Source: Lactarius indigo
Taxonomy: Eukaryota; Basidiomycota; Agaricomycetes; Russulales; Russulaceae
Assembly: GCA_025766275.1 (NCBI GenBank)
Contig: JAFKAC010000002.1
Coordinates: 3,224,001 to 3,288,000 of the forward strand
Length of the DNA: 64,000 nt
Direction: 5' to 3'
The position numbers and the translations under genes were made by a program. Position 1 is the first letter of the stretch, and each line of letters opens with the position of its first letter. Positions 33,925-44,439 of the stretch are shown here, in pieces. Below the pieces are notes generated by a model that was given only the letters and a program-made list of their open reading frames with translations, made no database searches and was not told where the DNA came from.

Positions 33925-34925
33925 ACCTGCAGGGTGTCCGCAGGCCCTCCTGCAGTGCGATGTGTGGGCCCTGGGGAAGTGGGGACGGTTTGCCCTTGTG
34001 CACCCCTCTCCACACAAGCAGGGTCATGTGGGAAGGGGACACGACCGGTGGGGGGGTGGTGCCTTCCCCTCTTGCCCTTTCCATGCTGCCCCACAGGACT
34101 GAGGTGGCTTTCCCTCACGGGCCCCCTTTCCACATGAATGGGGCACTGCAGTGATGGGAGAGGGGGGGTGTACCCTCCTGTACCCCTTTTGCATGAATGA
34201 GGCAGCGTGGCCACGGGGAAGGGGAGGTGGGCGATAGGGAGAGGGGAGTGGCTGCGTGCCCTCATGCACCCAGCTTCCACACAAACAGGGTGGCATGGCC
34301 ACAGGGGAAGCAGGGGCAGGGGGCAACAGGGCAAGGGGGGGGGAAGGTTTGCCATCATTCACCCCCTTCCCTCACAAGTGGGGCGATGTGCCCTCGTGTG
34401 CCCCATTTCTGCACAAACTTGGGGGCACAGACAGGGGGGAAGGGAGGGGGATGTGGCAGCGGGGAGAGGCAGTGGCGGTGGCGGCCCTTTGTGTATGCCC
34501 CTTTTCGTGTGAATGGGGCGGCACAGCCACAGGGAAAGGGAGAGGCCTTGTGGCAACAGGGAGAGGTGGCGGTGGTGTACCTTTGTGCGCCCCCCTTTCC
34601 ACGTGAATGGAGAGGTGCGGATAAGGGAAATGGGGAGAGGGGGGTGCATGCCTTCATGCACCCTCTTTCCACACAGACGAGAAGGTGCGGACATGGAGGG
34701 AGGGGAAGGGGAGGGGTGTGGCACACCCTTGTGCTCCCCTGCGCCACCTTTCTCTGCACAAAGGGGTGGTGGTCAGCGCGGGGGATGGGGGGAGGGGAAG
34801 GCAGGCAACTCACCTTCGTGTGCCCTCTTTCTGCACCTGAGCATGGTGTGCACGTGATGCAGGGGAAGGGGAGGGGCAGGCGACGTGGAGAGAAGGAGAG
34901 GAGGGAGGAGGGAGACACCCTGCAG
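33925..34925. repeat. G-rich degenerate tandem repeat tract
   Basis: About 1 kb built from diverged copies of a unit containing CCC(T)TTTCCACA(C)GAATGGGG followed by G-rich spacer. The unit recurs near 34,002, 34,123, 34,181, 34,268, 34,362, 34,402, 34,498, 34,591, 34,660, 34,744 and 34,822, at spacings of about 40-120 bp. Long stop-free frames on both strands follow from composition and are not genes. A G-quadruplex-forming run (G3-A-G4-AA-G4-A-G4) is at 34,698-34,716. Confidence 0.75.
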
Positions 34926-35229
34926 GCATATTTACCATGCCCACTTGTTTTCGCACGCCATAGTATGACTTAGACAAAAAAAAAAGAGATGTAGACTAAT
35001 TAGATAATAATAATATACTTATCTTTGTGTTAAGTTTTGGGAATATCTCTAAAAAAACATATGACATTTATATGCACAAATAAGGAAGTTGCTTTTTTTA
35101 ACTGAGCTCAAATATTGTTTGGGGAAGCCCATTTTGTGATGACAGAAAAAATGTGACTTACTTGGCACCTTCCTTTTTTGGGGCGTGATTCTCTGTGGAA
35201 AAATGGCACCTCTTACCTATCAGGCTGTG

Positions 35230-35612
35230 ACTCCCTTGGTAAGGCATAATATGTCATGGACTTTGTGTGGATATGCCACATGTACAATAAGCTATGACTT
35301 GATCCTAGTAGTAGTAGTTGTTGTACTAGGGTTTGCTCTACTTACACGATTTGTTGGATGCTATATAGGCAGCACTTTAAAGCCCAACCTTACTTGTATT
35401 TAAGATAGTAGGCGAAGACCAAGATACACCATCTTGGTCTTCTTCAATTGTCACTTGTATTCCTCTTCTCTTAAAACAACTGCCTTCACGCATAGCACTT
35501 GCAAGTGTCTACATCTGCCTTTGTGCCATATGCTGTCTAGTGTGACTTATTCTGCTAAGTTCTTGATTGTCATCATCAGCTCAAGTTGAGCTAACATCAT
35601 CACGATGTTACA
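35230..35612 (+). repeat. Diverged LTR (probably solo) of a related chromovirus family
   Basis: It shares ordered landmarks with the Gypsy LTRs: GTCATGGACTT, TGTACTAGGGTTTG, CACTTTAAAGCC, a TATA-like TATTTAAG near 35,397, and the hairpin GAAGACCAAGAT / ATCTTGGTCTTC at 35,414-35,425 and 35,431-35,442 with a different loop. Spacing from TATA to hairpin is as in the other LTRs. The ends are uncertain and no target duplication could be fixed. The 300 bp before it (34,926-35,229) is AT-rich with nothing recognised. Confidence 0.6.
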
Positions 35613-36317
35613 TCAAGAAACTGGTTTTGAATGTCTATCTAAACCAAACCATTCCCCTGACACCTTGAGGATCGTTTGAGGAGGTGTACATGGCGCCACA
35701 AGGCAGATCATTTCCTAATTAGGAAGGTTAGAATTTCTTGTTCAGCCACCAGCCCCCCCCTCCCCCCCCCCCACCTGCAGTTTGGGATTCTGGTCCCACA
35801 ACCCCCTTGGGCCATGTGTTTTTTGTTGTCACTGACATTAGTCTATTGTATGTGCTACCTGGTATCTCATGTGTAGTGGAATGTATTATCAACATCTTTG
35901 TTGAGGGTTTTGCTGCAGGGTTCTATGTGGGCTGTCTCTCTTTTGTTTGGGTTAGGGTTGTGCATGTTTGGGTGATGGAGGTATTCATTTGTTGTTTTCA
36001 TGTTTTTTTTTTTTGTTGGAGGTGGGGCACAGGGGTCACTCCTCTTAGGGGGGTCAGTGGTATCTCTCCATGGGTGCAGGTGGTTGTGTGTTATGTTTTT
36101 GCAGCCCATCCTTGCCCATGCCGAGGCGTGGGAAAACCTACACCGTGGTGGTTTCAGTTCAAGGTCCCCCCAAGAAATGAAGTGTTGAAGCGGAGACTCA
36201 ATTCAAAGATGACAGGAAAGCGGACCGGCGCGTGGGAAGTCTGCGAAAAAAACGCAACTGTCAAGAACTCGCGTTTCAGTAAGTGTTCGTGTTCGACGCG
36301 TGATCGTGTGATCGCCC
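35613..36317. other. Spacer upstream of the JmjC gene
   Basis: About 700 bp without a recognised gene. It holds a C-rich run (35,753-35,772) and a T-run (36,002-36,013). The last few hundred bases are presumably the promoter and 5' UTR of the next gene. This is the boundary between transposon and gene-rich DNA. Confidence 0.5.
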
Positions 36318-38644
36318 ATGACCAGAGCCACCCGACGCACAACCCGTACATCGGCACCATCACAGCCAGGGTCAAATGCGCCAGCTTCCGATGCCCCTGA
36401 TCCAGCGGCCGATGTTATAAATTCTCAGGAAGACCTCTGTCCTGCATGCAGTGCTTCACTAACGCGAGATGTAAAGGATGAGGACAGTGAGAGTTGGGTC
36501 AGGTGCGATTCCTGCAAAACATGGTACCATTGGAGGTGTGTTGGGGAAAACGGACAACTTGACGCAATAGACAAATGGTGTGCCATTTTTTTAATTTTTC
36601 AGTCTATGAATGCTGCTCATCGTTGCCTGGTTTTTAGGTTCTGTGGTCAATGTCGGGCAGCCGATGGTAGGCGCGCCATAACTTTCAAACTTCCAACCCG
36701 AAAGTCTGCACGTAACAGACCTGTTCGAGACTATGTCAATCTGCACTCAGGTGCTGATTCATCCGACCCACGCCGGTGGGCCCAACTATTGGAGAACAAG
36801 AAGTTTTCCAAGGATGAATTCAAGAAGATGACGGGCCCAGAGCTTACCCAGGATTGGTTGGACAGTGATCCTACTGCTATGACGGAGCCAGTTATCATTG
36901 AACAGCCTGATGGCCTTGGCATGACAATGCCACCATCGAATCTGACAGTGTCCGAGATCGCTGCGACTCTAGGGCACGACACACCACTCGAAGTTATAGG
37001 TAGCTTTTCTCGATCTTCTCAAGTCAATCTAATTGACCAAGTCACGATGAATACAGATGTAAGCACGCAGTCCAGCTTGGCTGGATGGACGCTAGGGAAA
37101 TGGGCAAGCTACTACTCAAGCGAACCGTCGGCTCGCGAGAAAGTCCGAAACGTCATTTCTTTGGAAATATCTGGGACAAAGCTTGGGGAGCAAGTCGCCC
37201 CCCCTAAACTGGTTAGGGACATCGATTGGGTGGAAAAATTTTGGCCGAATAACAGGAAAGGCTCCAGTCACCCATATCCAAAGGTGCAGCTCTACTGCTT
37301 GATGGGCGTTGCTGGGGCATGGACTGTCAGTGTGTGTTCCATCGCCTTTTCCCTACCGACCATTTTTTAGGACTGGCACATCGACTTTGCTGGGTCGTCT
37401 GTGTATTATCACATACTTAGAGGATCGAAGGTAACCTATGCCCTTCGTATTTCTTCATCTTAGTCTTGGTAACCACCTTTTTACAGACATTCCTCTTTAT
37501 ACGCCCGACTATTACCAATCTCGCTTCCTACGAACGTTGGTCTGGGAGTGAGATCCAGAGTCACACGTGGCTCGGCGATCTAGTCGATGAAGTTATTAAG
37601 GTGGATTTGAGAGAGGGTAACACAATGATCATTCCCACGGGGTGGATCCATGCCGTTGTGGGTTGCCCCTTGGCCTTGCGTTGGCTCTAGCTAACCTTTG
37701 CGGAGTATACCCCTCAAGATGCGTTGGTGTTTGGGGGAAATTTTCTTCACTCGTACAACGCCGCGTTACGTATGTTTGTCTCGTGTTATCACCTCATGCG
37801 AAGCTCATGCCCTGTAGAATTGAAGGTACGCGAAATTGAGATCTCAACGCACGTACCCAAGAAGTTTCGTTTCCCGTTATTCTCAAGGTCCGTTCCACAG
37901 CGTGGCGAGTGACCTTGGCAGTCATGATTTAGTAGACTTTGCTGGTACGTTGGCGAAAAGTACTTGCGGGATCTACGCGCCAAGGAAGATTTTACTCCGC
38001 GTGTCTTGGAGTCGATTGAGGCGCTCTCTGAGTTTCTGGTATCGGAGGTGCGGACCATGGAACGAAGCCCAGAAACGGTGAAACGTGATATACGAGACCA
38101 AGTCCCCGGCGACAAGGTGAAAGATGCGCCCGCATTGGCCAGGGAGTTGCGGTGGCGGGTCCGTTTGGCCGGGGGCTATACCAGCGATGGGGAACACTTC
38201 GACCGAGCTCAAGGTCAAGAAGAATCGACACACAAAGAAGTTGGGCGAAAGCGAAAGCGGGACTCTGAATTTCCACCAACTGACCTGGCTATTCCAAGTG
38301 ATCCGATGTTCCGAAACTTCCGACCGAAAATTTGGGAGACCGTTGAGGAGGAGCACGAAGAGTCGATGCGTCATCTAACTGTCCAGGACATTGGTCCATT
38401 GGTTGAAAGTTTGTCAGGGTGGAAAGACGAACCGCTTGATTCTTCAGTTGTGGAAGGGCACGAAGTAGAAGCTGGACGAAAACGACAGGTTATTTTAAAG
38501 ACGAGGAAGACTGACCGCGGTTTTGAGCGGCAACGCACCGAGAGGATCTTGGAACGGTGGAGTTGGGATAACGCGGTTTCGGAGGAAGCCGATGTCTCTT
38601 ACACTTTCAAAGGTATATCGCCTACTGCAGACAATCTGGCCTAG
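36318..38644 (+). CDS. PHD finger-JmjC histone lysine demethylase, JHDM1/KDM2-like
   Basis: Predicted 654-residue nuclear protein. Eight exons: 36318-36577, 36638-36999, 37057-37325, 37371-37430, 37487-37657, 37706-37769, 37818-37887, 37936-38644. A PHD finger (CPACSASL...[17 protein letters not shown]...WFCGQC) lies at about residues 42-95. The JmjC domain holds the Fe(II) ligands H-x-D in DWHIDFAG and the distal H in [10 protein letters not shown] in LRGSK fits the 2-oxoglutarate contact. The C-terminus is basic (GRKRKRD) and probably holds a nuclear signal. JHDM1 enzymes remove methyl groups from H3K36 using 2-oxoglutarate and O2. The PHD-then-JmjC order and the LEVIDV...[10 protein letters not shown] linker fit that family. 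It lies next to the transposon block. The substrate is inferred from family only. Confidence 0.88.
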
Positions 38645-40593
38645 GGATTCTGGGATGAGCATCCTTACATGGATGGTGGTCGATGTTGTTGACTGGGTGT
38701 GGTAGCTCCTCCGTTTTTAGTATATGACCTTCTCTTGTGTCGATTACATGTTCTTCTCGAATCTCCATCACAGAAAACCTAGAACCAGTGATCGCAGGGT
38801 GCTTATTGATGCAGTTTCACGTCTATGAGTTACATGGCCGTCGAGTCGGGACGTGTCAGGAATAGTTATCGGCGCCACGGATCTGCCCCAGCATCTGAGT
38901 ACTGAGTGCTAGTGAAGGCCAGTCACCCTACCATGGCAATTCATGCGGCATAGACCCTTCAAGTTGGCGCTGCTAGGATACCGCCTCAGTGTACCTTCAA
39001 ATCGCTCTGTTCCTTTACTGCCCTTCTCAGGCTAGCGACGGTAAACTTCGGGCCAGCCAGTTCCGAGTCAATCTGTTCCCCCCAGACAAGTACCTTCCAT
39101 GTACTTTGTATTGGCAACCCGCAAAGCAAACCACTCATAGTATTTATCAGCGGTGCATACATTGAATTAATCCCTCGGCATCTCCATTCTTGCCCTCAAT
39201 CGTGGCTCACCGAGACGTGGGCCCTCTCTTCCATCGGACACACGACCTTACCCAAAGTGCCTCAAACCCTCAAGTATTCGGTCACATACCATTCGCGGTT
39301 TCCATCACGGCGACGTTCTAACATGCTGGGCACTTTGATGACTCGGGTAGCTCCTCACATCAACAACTTCCACCATTTTGTTACCCCCAATGAGTATACA
39401 TCGGATGTTTTGGGTATGGCACCACCACCACCACCACTTGTCCAATATCTCAACACCCCTCGCAGCCAGAGCTAGCCGAGTATCAGCCGAGGCTGTCACC
39501 TCCCACAAGAGGTCTCCCCTTCCGTAGCCCCCTAACATAGTAATCATACTCCGCCCTCGCCATCATTACATACACCCATCTTGAACTTGGTTAATTATAA
39601 TGGATATGGACGACAACCCATTTCCGCTCACTCAATGAGTTTCACACCTGAAACACCGTGAATTTGTACCATAAAAGCTGTCGTTTTGCGACCAAATTGC
39701 GGGTCCCACCGTACACTAAAGAACATGGCCGGTCGGCGCTATCCCAACCGGCATCTCCCTACTCAACTATTTGCTGCCAAATCTTGCAAGAACCGACGGA
39801 GAAGGGTACAGCCTTGGGGGGAGACGCCGATGCCACGCAAGTGTTGGACAAGGCACCCACAAAACAGGCAGATTCATCCTTACCTTGCTTGCCGGTTTTT
39901 ACCTAACTTCACCAAGAACTTCACGTGGAGCAGACAGAAGATGGTGTCAAGGGTTACTGCTTGGCGGCGACTCGGATCTGGTCATCCACGAGGAGGTCAT
40001 GGCGAAGGGGGGTCGGCTCAGTGAAGTTTCGTACAGAGCACTTATATGGCCTGCCACTACGATAGTTGACGTTGGAGTTGAGCGTTCTTCAACAAGATGC
40101 ATGATACATGTGTGCATATTACTAATAGTATGACTTGGAAGGTAACCTCCAATTGATCAAAAAAAAAAAAGGGAACCTCCAACGGTAGCAGGTCATTAGC
40201 AACCACTAGATCCATAGCTCTTGAGAAGCGACCTCCAGTCGCTTCTCAAGAGCAGTGGATGGTACACGTTTGGATACCCAGGTAGATACAACCTTTGTCC
40301 CTCAATTTCAGGTACTTTGGCCACACAGAAGATTTGACATGTCACTGGTAGTTCTGCTTCAATCTTGCGATGTGTACAGTCCAAACAACCGAAGTGAACT
40401 CAGAACCGCAATATTCACGCTCGTCTGTATTCGATGGCGCGAGTGTTCAGCGCGTACCGACTTCATTTCATGTCGTGTCACGTTCGGTCCACCAAGTAAG
40501 GGACACGCTCAAAGGCGTAAGCTATGACCTAAATTAACGACACTATAGTAGGGGATATCTCATCTGCGTAGTCCCTTACTATCGTCTTGTGAA
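38645..40593. other. Long spacer, no gene recognised
   Basis: Nearly 2 kb with only short ORFs lacking recognisable motifs. It contains an ACC trinucleotide run (39,421-39,438), an A-run (40,160-40,171) and the perfect inverted repeat at 40,217-40,253. Confidence 0.5.
40217..40253. repeat. Perfect 16-bp inverted repeat with 5-nt loop
   Basis: Arms GCTCTTGAGAAGCGAC (40,217-40,232) and GTCGCTTCTCAAGAGC (40,238-40,253) are exact reverse complements around CTCCA. The pairing continues imperfectly outward (ATCCA / TGGAT). It is not followed by a T-run and no gene ends next to it. Confidence 0.9.
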
Positions 40594-41040
40594 TCAGTCG
40601 AAATGTGCGTAATGTCCCGGCACACCCAGGCGACATTTCTCACAGCCTGGTCGTGGACCCATAGTAAACCGTGAGCGACGTGGAGGCGTCTGCTGTTGCT
40701 GTGATGGCTGGGGCTCTCGAAAATGCAGTGACATGATGTTCACGCATCCGCTACTGAAGGGAGAATGCGGGGGAAGTATAGCAGTAACGATAGGAGGCGT
40801 AGGAATCGTGACTGGGTCTGGTATCTGTAAGTGTCCTGTCACCGTCACTGGTGGAAGGGTGAGCCGCGGAGATAAGACCTTTGGCATAGATGAACAAGCA
40901 TCGGAATGCAGGAGGGATGGTGTCGTGTTGTCAGTGGTGTGGATCTTTGATTGCTCGCATTGAAAACCCTGAGGGTGCGAGCATAATCGGGTCGAAGGCC
41001 GAGGTGTTTCGTCGAGGTTCTGCAAAGAAGAGAGCGCCAT
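40594..41040 (-). CDS. Hypothetical small protein with C-terminal CxxC (uncertain)
   Basis: A 148-codon open frame rich in Pro, Thr and Ser, ending RFTMGPRPGCEKCRLGVPGH near the C-terminus. The CEKC pair and the following GVPGH resemble the conserved tail of small hypothetical proteins I associate with Agaricomycetes, but I cannot confirm that. The stretch TTCTTTGCAG lies 15 bases inside the proposed start, so the true gene may begin in an upstream exon. Function is unknown, and it could be a chance ORF. Confidence 0.35.
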   Translation of the reverse strand: MALSSLQNLDETPRPSTRLCSHPQGFQCEQSKIHTTDNTTPSLLHSDACSSMPKVLSPRLTLPPVTVTGHLQIPDPVTIPTPPIVTAILPPHSPFSSGCVNIMSLHFREPQPSQQQQTPPRRSRFTMGPRPGCEKCRLGVPGHYAHFD

Positions 41041-41842
41041 GGAGACCGTTATCAGTTAAAAGAAAGCGGGAGGGGGGTCGTATTTAAAATGCACACCATC
41101 GTATTTTCCCCGTTGCTGCTCCAGGTTGTCTCGTGCTCAGTGGGGCATTGAGCAGGAAGGAGGGTGAGGTTGCGCGTAAGGGCGACCCACTGCTCATCCT
41201 GGACACCCGCATCCGCTTCTGCAGAGAGCATACATACCGACTGCGTGGGCTTTTGAACGAGCAAGACAGTGGAGAGTGACTGCGCACGCGCAGGTGAGGC
41301 AGGACTTGCCGTATGCGGGGATTGGAATGATAGTGGCGAGTCGCACGTACGGTCATTAACGGCGAGCGACAGGCGTTTCTACCAGAATTACATACAGAGA
41401 TCGGCACCGAGGAACGAAATTAGAACACGACAGCACATACGAGTGGACGATCATGCTCGCACGGGGTTGGGGAGTGGGAACGGATACGTTTGCTCGCCGT
41501 GCGAAAGGAGGGAACGTACAAGTCGATTTCCATGATAAATTAACAGGACATTCAACTTGCCTTTCGACGGTTGGTTGGATACCTCCGAGTCACTGGTAAA
41601 GGATAGGGATATAGTACTACCTGAGCCACTTACGAGGTGCGGTCACGAGATATGATTATATGATTTGTTTAGTCATATGGTCGATTACTGTGGTCGCGAC
41701 TCAGATCTCAGATCTTAGAGCAGTCGTAAGACTTTTGGACTTGCTCAGTGAATTCTATGGGAAATATATAATAAGTCCTGTCGCTGCTCCTTCAGGGAAA
41801 AGCCGGCCTCAGAACCTACGTATAACTACGCTACTGCTGTAA
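41041..41842. other. Spacer, no gene recognised
   Basis: About 800 bp. A minus-strand ORF (41,084-41,407) is Arg/Ser-rich without recognisable motifs. It may include upstream exons or UTR of the small minus-strand ORF at 40,594-41,040. Confidence 0.4.
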
Positions 41843-44278
41843 TTACCATTCGCCAGGCCATTCGACTTCCAATCCTCCAGGGGACGCGGGTCTCCACTCA
41901 CCTTCCACTTCCTCACCGCCTCCGCCTCCGATGTGACCCCCCCTTCTACCTTCTTCCTCTTCCTTATCTTCATCACCTGAACAGAAATCCTCGACACCCA
42001 GAGCTACGAACGGACCATCTGACTCCAATAGCGACGCAAGTTTATCCATATCGACTCGCTCCCTTCCCTTCTTCGTGTGGCCGCCAGGTCGCCCGGAGTG
42101 CTTCCTCTGCTCTACACTTTCTATGCCAAGGACCTCTCTCGTGGGATTGATAATGTCCTCACCCCAAATTATCCGCATTGCTTGGGCCCTCTTCTCTCGT
42201 TCCTCGTGTGCTTTCTCATCCGTACCAATCACAATCCCTTCTAGCTCACCTTCGCCGAACAACTCGTCATCACGAACCGCGTCTGTGTCTCCACGTTCAG
42301 CCGCCAGGAGCTGTAGCCTCGTCGGTGGCAGGTCAGATCTAATGCCGGCGTCGGATGATAAAAGGTACGATGTGTGGGCGAGTGCAGGACTTTCCGGCGC
42401 GATGTTCGCAAGGGGGTCAAGGAGGAAACTGGCCGCTTTGGTCGTGGCCGTCCGACGCTTCTTGTATTTGCGTTCTGGAGCTGCGGCAGTCTTCGCCACT
42501 ACACAGGAACTCTGGGGTCCATGTGAGAAAACTCTCGTGTTCCTGGTCGTCTTTTGCTCGGCCTCAGTGATCAGTGCATTCAAATCGGCTTCATCGCTAC
42601 CTGTATCACCCTCCCCGTCGCCTCCGTCGTCCTCTGCCTCGAGATCGACATGAATTGGGCCGCCGCCTTCGGCAATCTCTGCCAGTCCAACTTCCTCGCG
42701 GAATTGTAGAACGTCCAGTACGGCGCTCGCCACCCTGGATCTCCGAGCGATTTGCTTGCTCCCCGGGGTGTTGGCACTTACGAGCCATGGAACCCGTGCG
42801 GCGCATGCCTCGATTGTGTTCACGAGAACCCGATAGCGTGCCATTACTGCCGCACCACGTGCACCAAGAGCCGCTCCTAGCCGCGAAGCGAGCACAAGCA
42901 CACGTGGCATTGGGCGAGGCGGGCGGGCGTGCGCCTCAAGCGCCAGAAGTAAAAGGGCGCACCCACCTGCACCTGCACTTCCTGCATTGAATGCACTCCT
43001 CTCCAAATTGGGAAGGTCGTAAAGCGCCGAAGCCGTCCTCAGGACGTCCTGCACCACGACAGGAGCTAACAAGGGCCTTATGAAAGCAAGTGTATCCTTG
43101 GAAACAATTGGGACCGAAGCAGAGGCGAGGGCACTGAGGTGTGCAGCGAGAGAGGGAAGATGTGAGATCGCACGGTTACGTGGAAGGTCAAGGGCGAGGT
43201 GAGGGAGGAGCCGCAATTGTGTACGCTTCAATTCCGTGACTGGTTCCGAGAGGAGATACTGGAGTGGGAATACAAGGCAGTCAGCCAGCCGTTATATGCC
43301 GTGACCACGCATCCCAAAAAAAAAAAACGTATGTGAGGTAAATAGACTGATTCTATTCGACACGTCTTGGGGTTGTACTACATCCCCAAAGAAGCACAAC
43401 CACAGGGGAAGGGGAAGCGAATATCACGGCATACACAAAAGGGCCATGAGATAGTCCTGCCCGGAAGCGGGGGAGGAGAAACAGGCGGCGCTTAATGATC
43501 GCACGGTGATGTATGTGCCTTAGAAGCGCGCGGCAAAGAGAGGCTTCTAGAGTTTTTTTGCTGCTGCAGACATCCAATTCCAATAACAGTGTTGAAATGT
43601 CTGGGTAGGTGACACGCCGAGAGAAGAAAGTGTGGGGGGGCGTGGGTAATAGGGCATTGTTCGTCACAGAGACAATAAAATGCGCGGATAAAACGGCCAG
43701 AGAGGCCTGGCTAGTCGGAAGAACAGAGGTGAAGAAAGAAAGAGGAGAGAAACTGACGGCGATATGGTGTGTGTGATCTCCCCTATCCTGTTCTCTGATG
43801 GCGAATACGAGAGCAGCGCCTGCGGCAAGTTTGGCTGCTCTACCCCATTTGACTGAAGGTCGCTGCATCACGGTGTCAAAAATGGCTTTGGCACGGACGG
43901 CTGCACCCCGATGCCCCAGACGGTCAGCAAGAGCCTGGATGGACTCATAAATGATGAACTGAGAAGAGCGACAGAATATCAGATGGGTTAAAGGGGTGGA
44001 AGGAAATAAGAAGGGAAAAAGACCTTGTTGCGCTCATTCTTGGGGTTGGCAGTCTGCCCGGCAAGGTCCCATGCAGCGTTTCTGCGGATACTCTTGAGAG
44101 TGGTTGGACGGGTGTTGATCTGGAGGTCGTGGGCGTAGGTATCGGGGAGGAAGTCAGAGGGAGAAGTGAGAGCGCTCTGTTGAGAAGAATCTGCCAAAGT
44201 ACCGCAGTGTGTGCATACGGCAGAGCCGATGTCTCGAGATAATTGAGTGGGATGTCCACATTCTTTGCAGCTGGACAT
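41843..44278 (-). CDS. TFIIB-like zinc-ribbon and cyclin-fold protein
   Basis: Predicted 623 residues in three exons: 44024-44278, 43758-43958, 41843-43258. The N-terminus is a TFIIB-type zinc ribbon, MSSCKECGHPTQLSRDIG then VCTHCGTL. Next is a cyclin-like helical region (ADRLGHRGAAVRAKAIFDTVM; GRAAKLAAGAALVFAIREQ), where TFIIB and Brf1 have such a repeat. A second helical region follows (about residues 150-300), then a long acidic, Arg/Lys-patched tail ending in Glu/Gly-rich sequence. A role in transcription initiation by binding TBP or polymerase is likely from the fold. Brf1, the Pol III factor, is one candidate, but I did not see a clear Brf1 C-terminal homology block. The second intron is long for this locus (499 bp). 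The start is the ATG directly before the zinc ribbon; another ATG lies 17 codons upstream. Confidence 0.75.
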
Positions 44279-44439
44279 TGCTATGAGGCAAGGCCTGTGC
44301 CTGAGCCAGCCCAACGGTGCCTGAGCCAACCTCCCTACTTGAGAAGCATTGCCATTGCATTGGCCTATAAAAGCTCGTCTACTTGCTCGGTCCTCTCTTT
44401 TCCTTCATCACCCTCCATCTGAATTGCCCACTCGTCTTA
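44279..44439. promoter_or_regulatory. Shared promoter region, TFIIB-like gene / trehalose phosphorylase
   Basis: Only 161 bp separate the two start codons of this head-to-head pair. A TATA-like TATAAAAG at 44,366-44,373 faces the trehalose phosphorylase gene, 74 bp before its ATG. No clear TATA box faces the other gene. Confidence 0.6.

Noticed and set aside
34197..34973. Long open frames on both strands of the G-rich tract (up to 258 codons)
   Set aside because: They follow from biased composition without stop codons, have repetitive Gly/Arg/His content, and no splice or start context.
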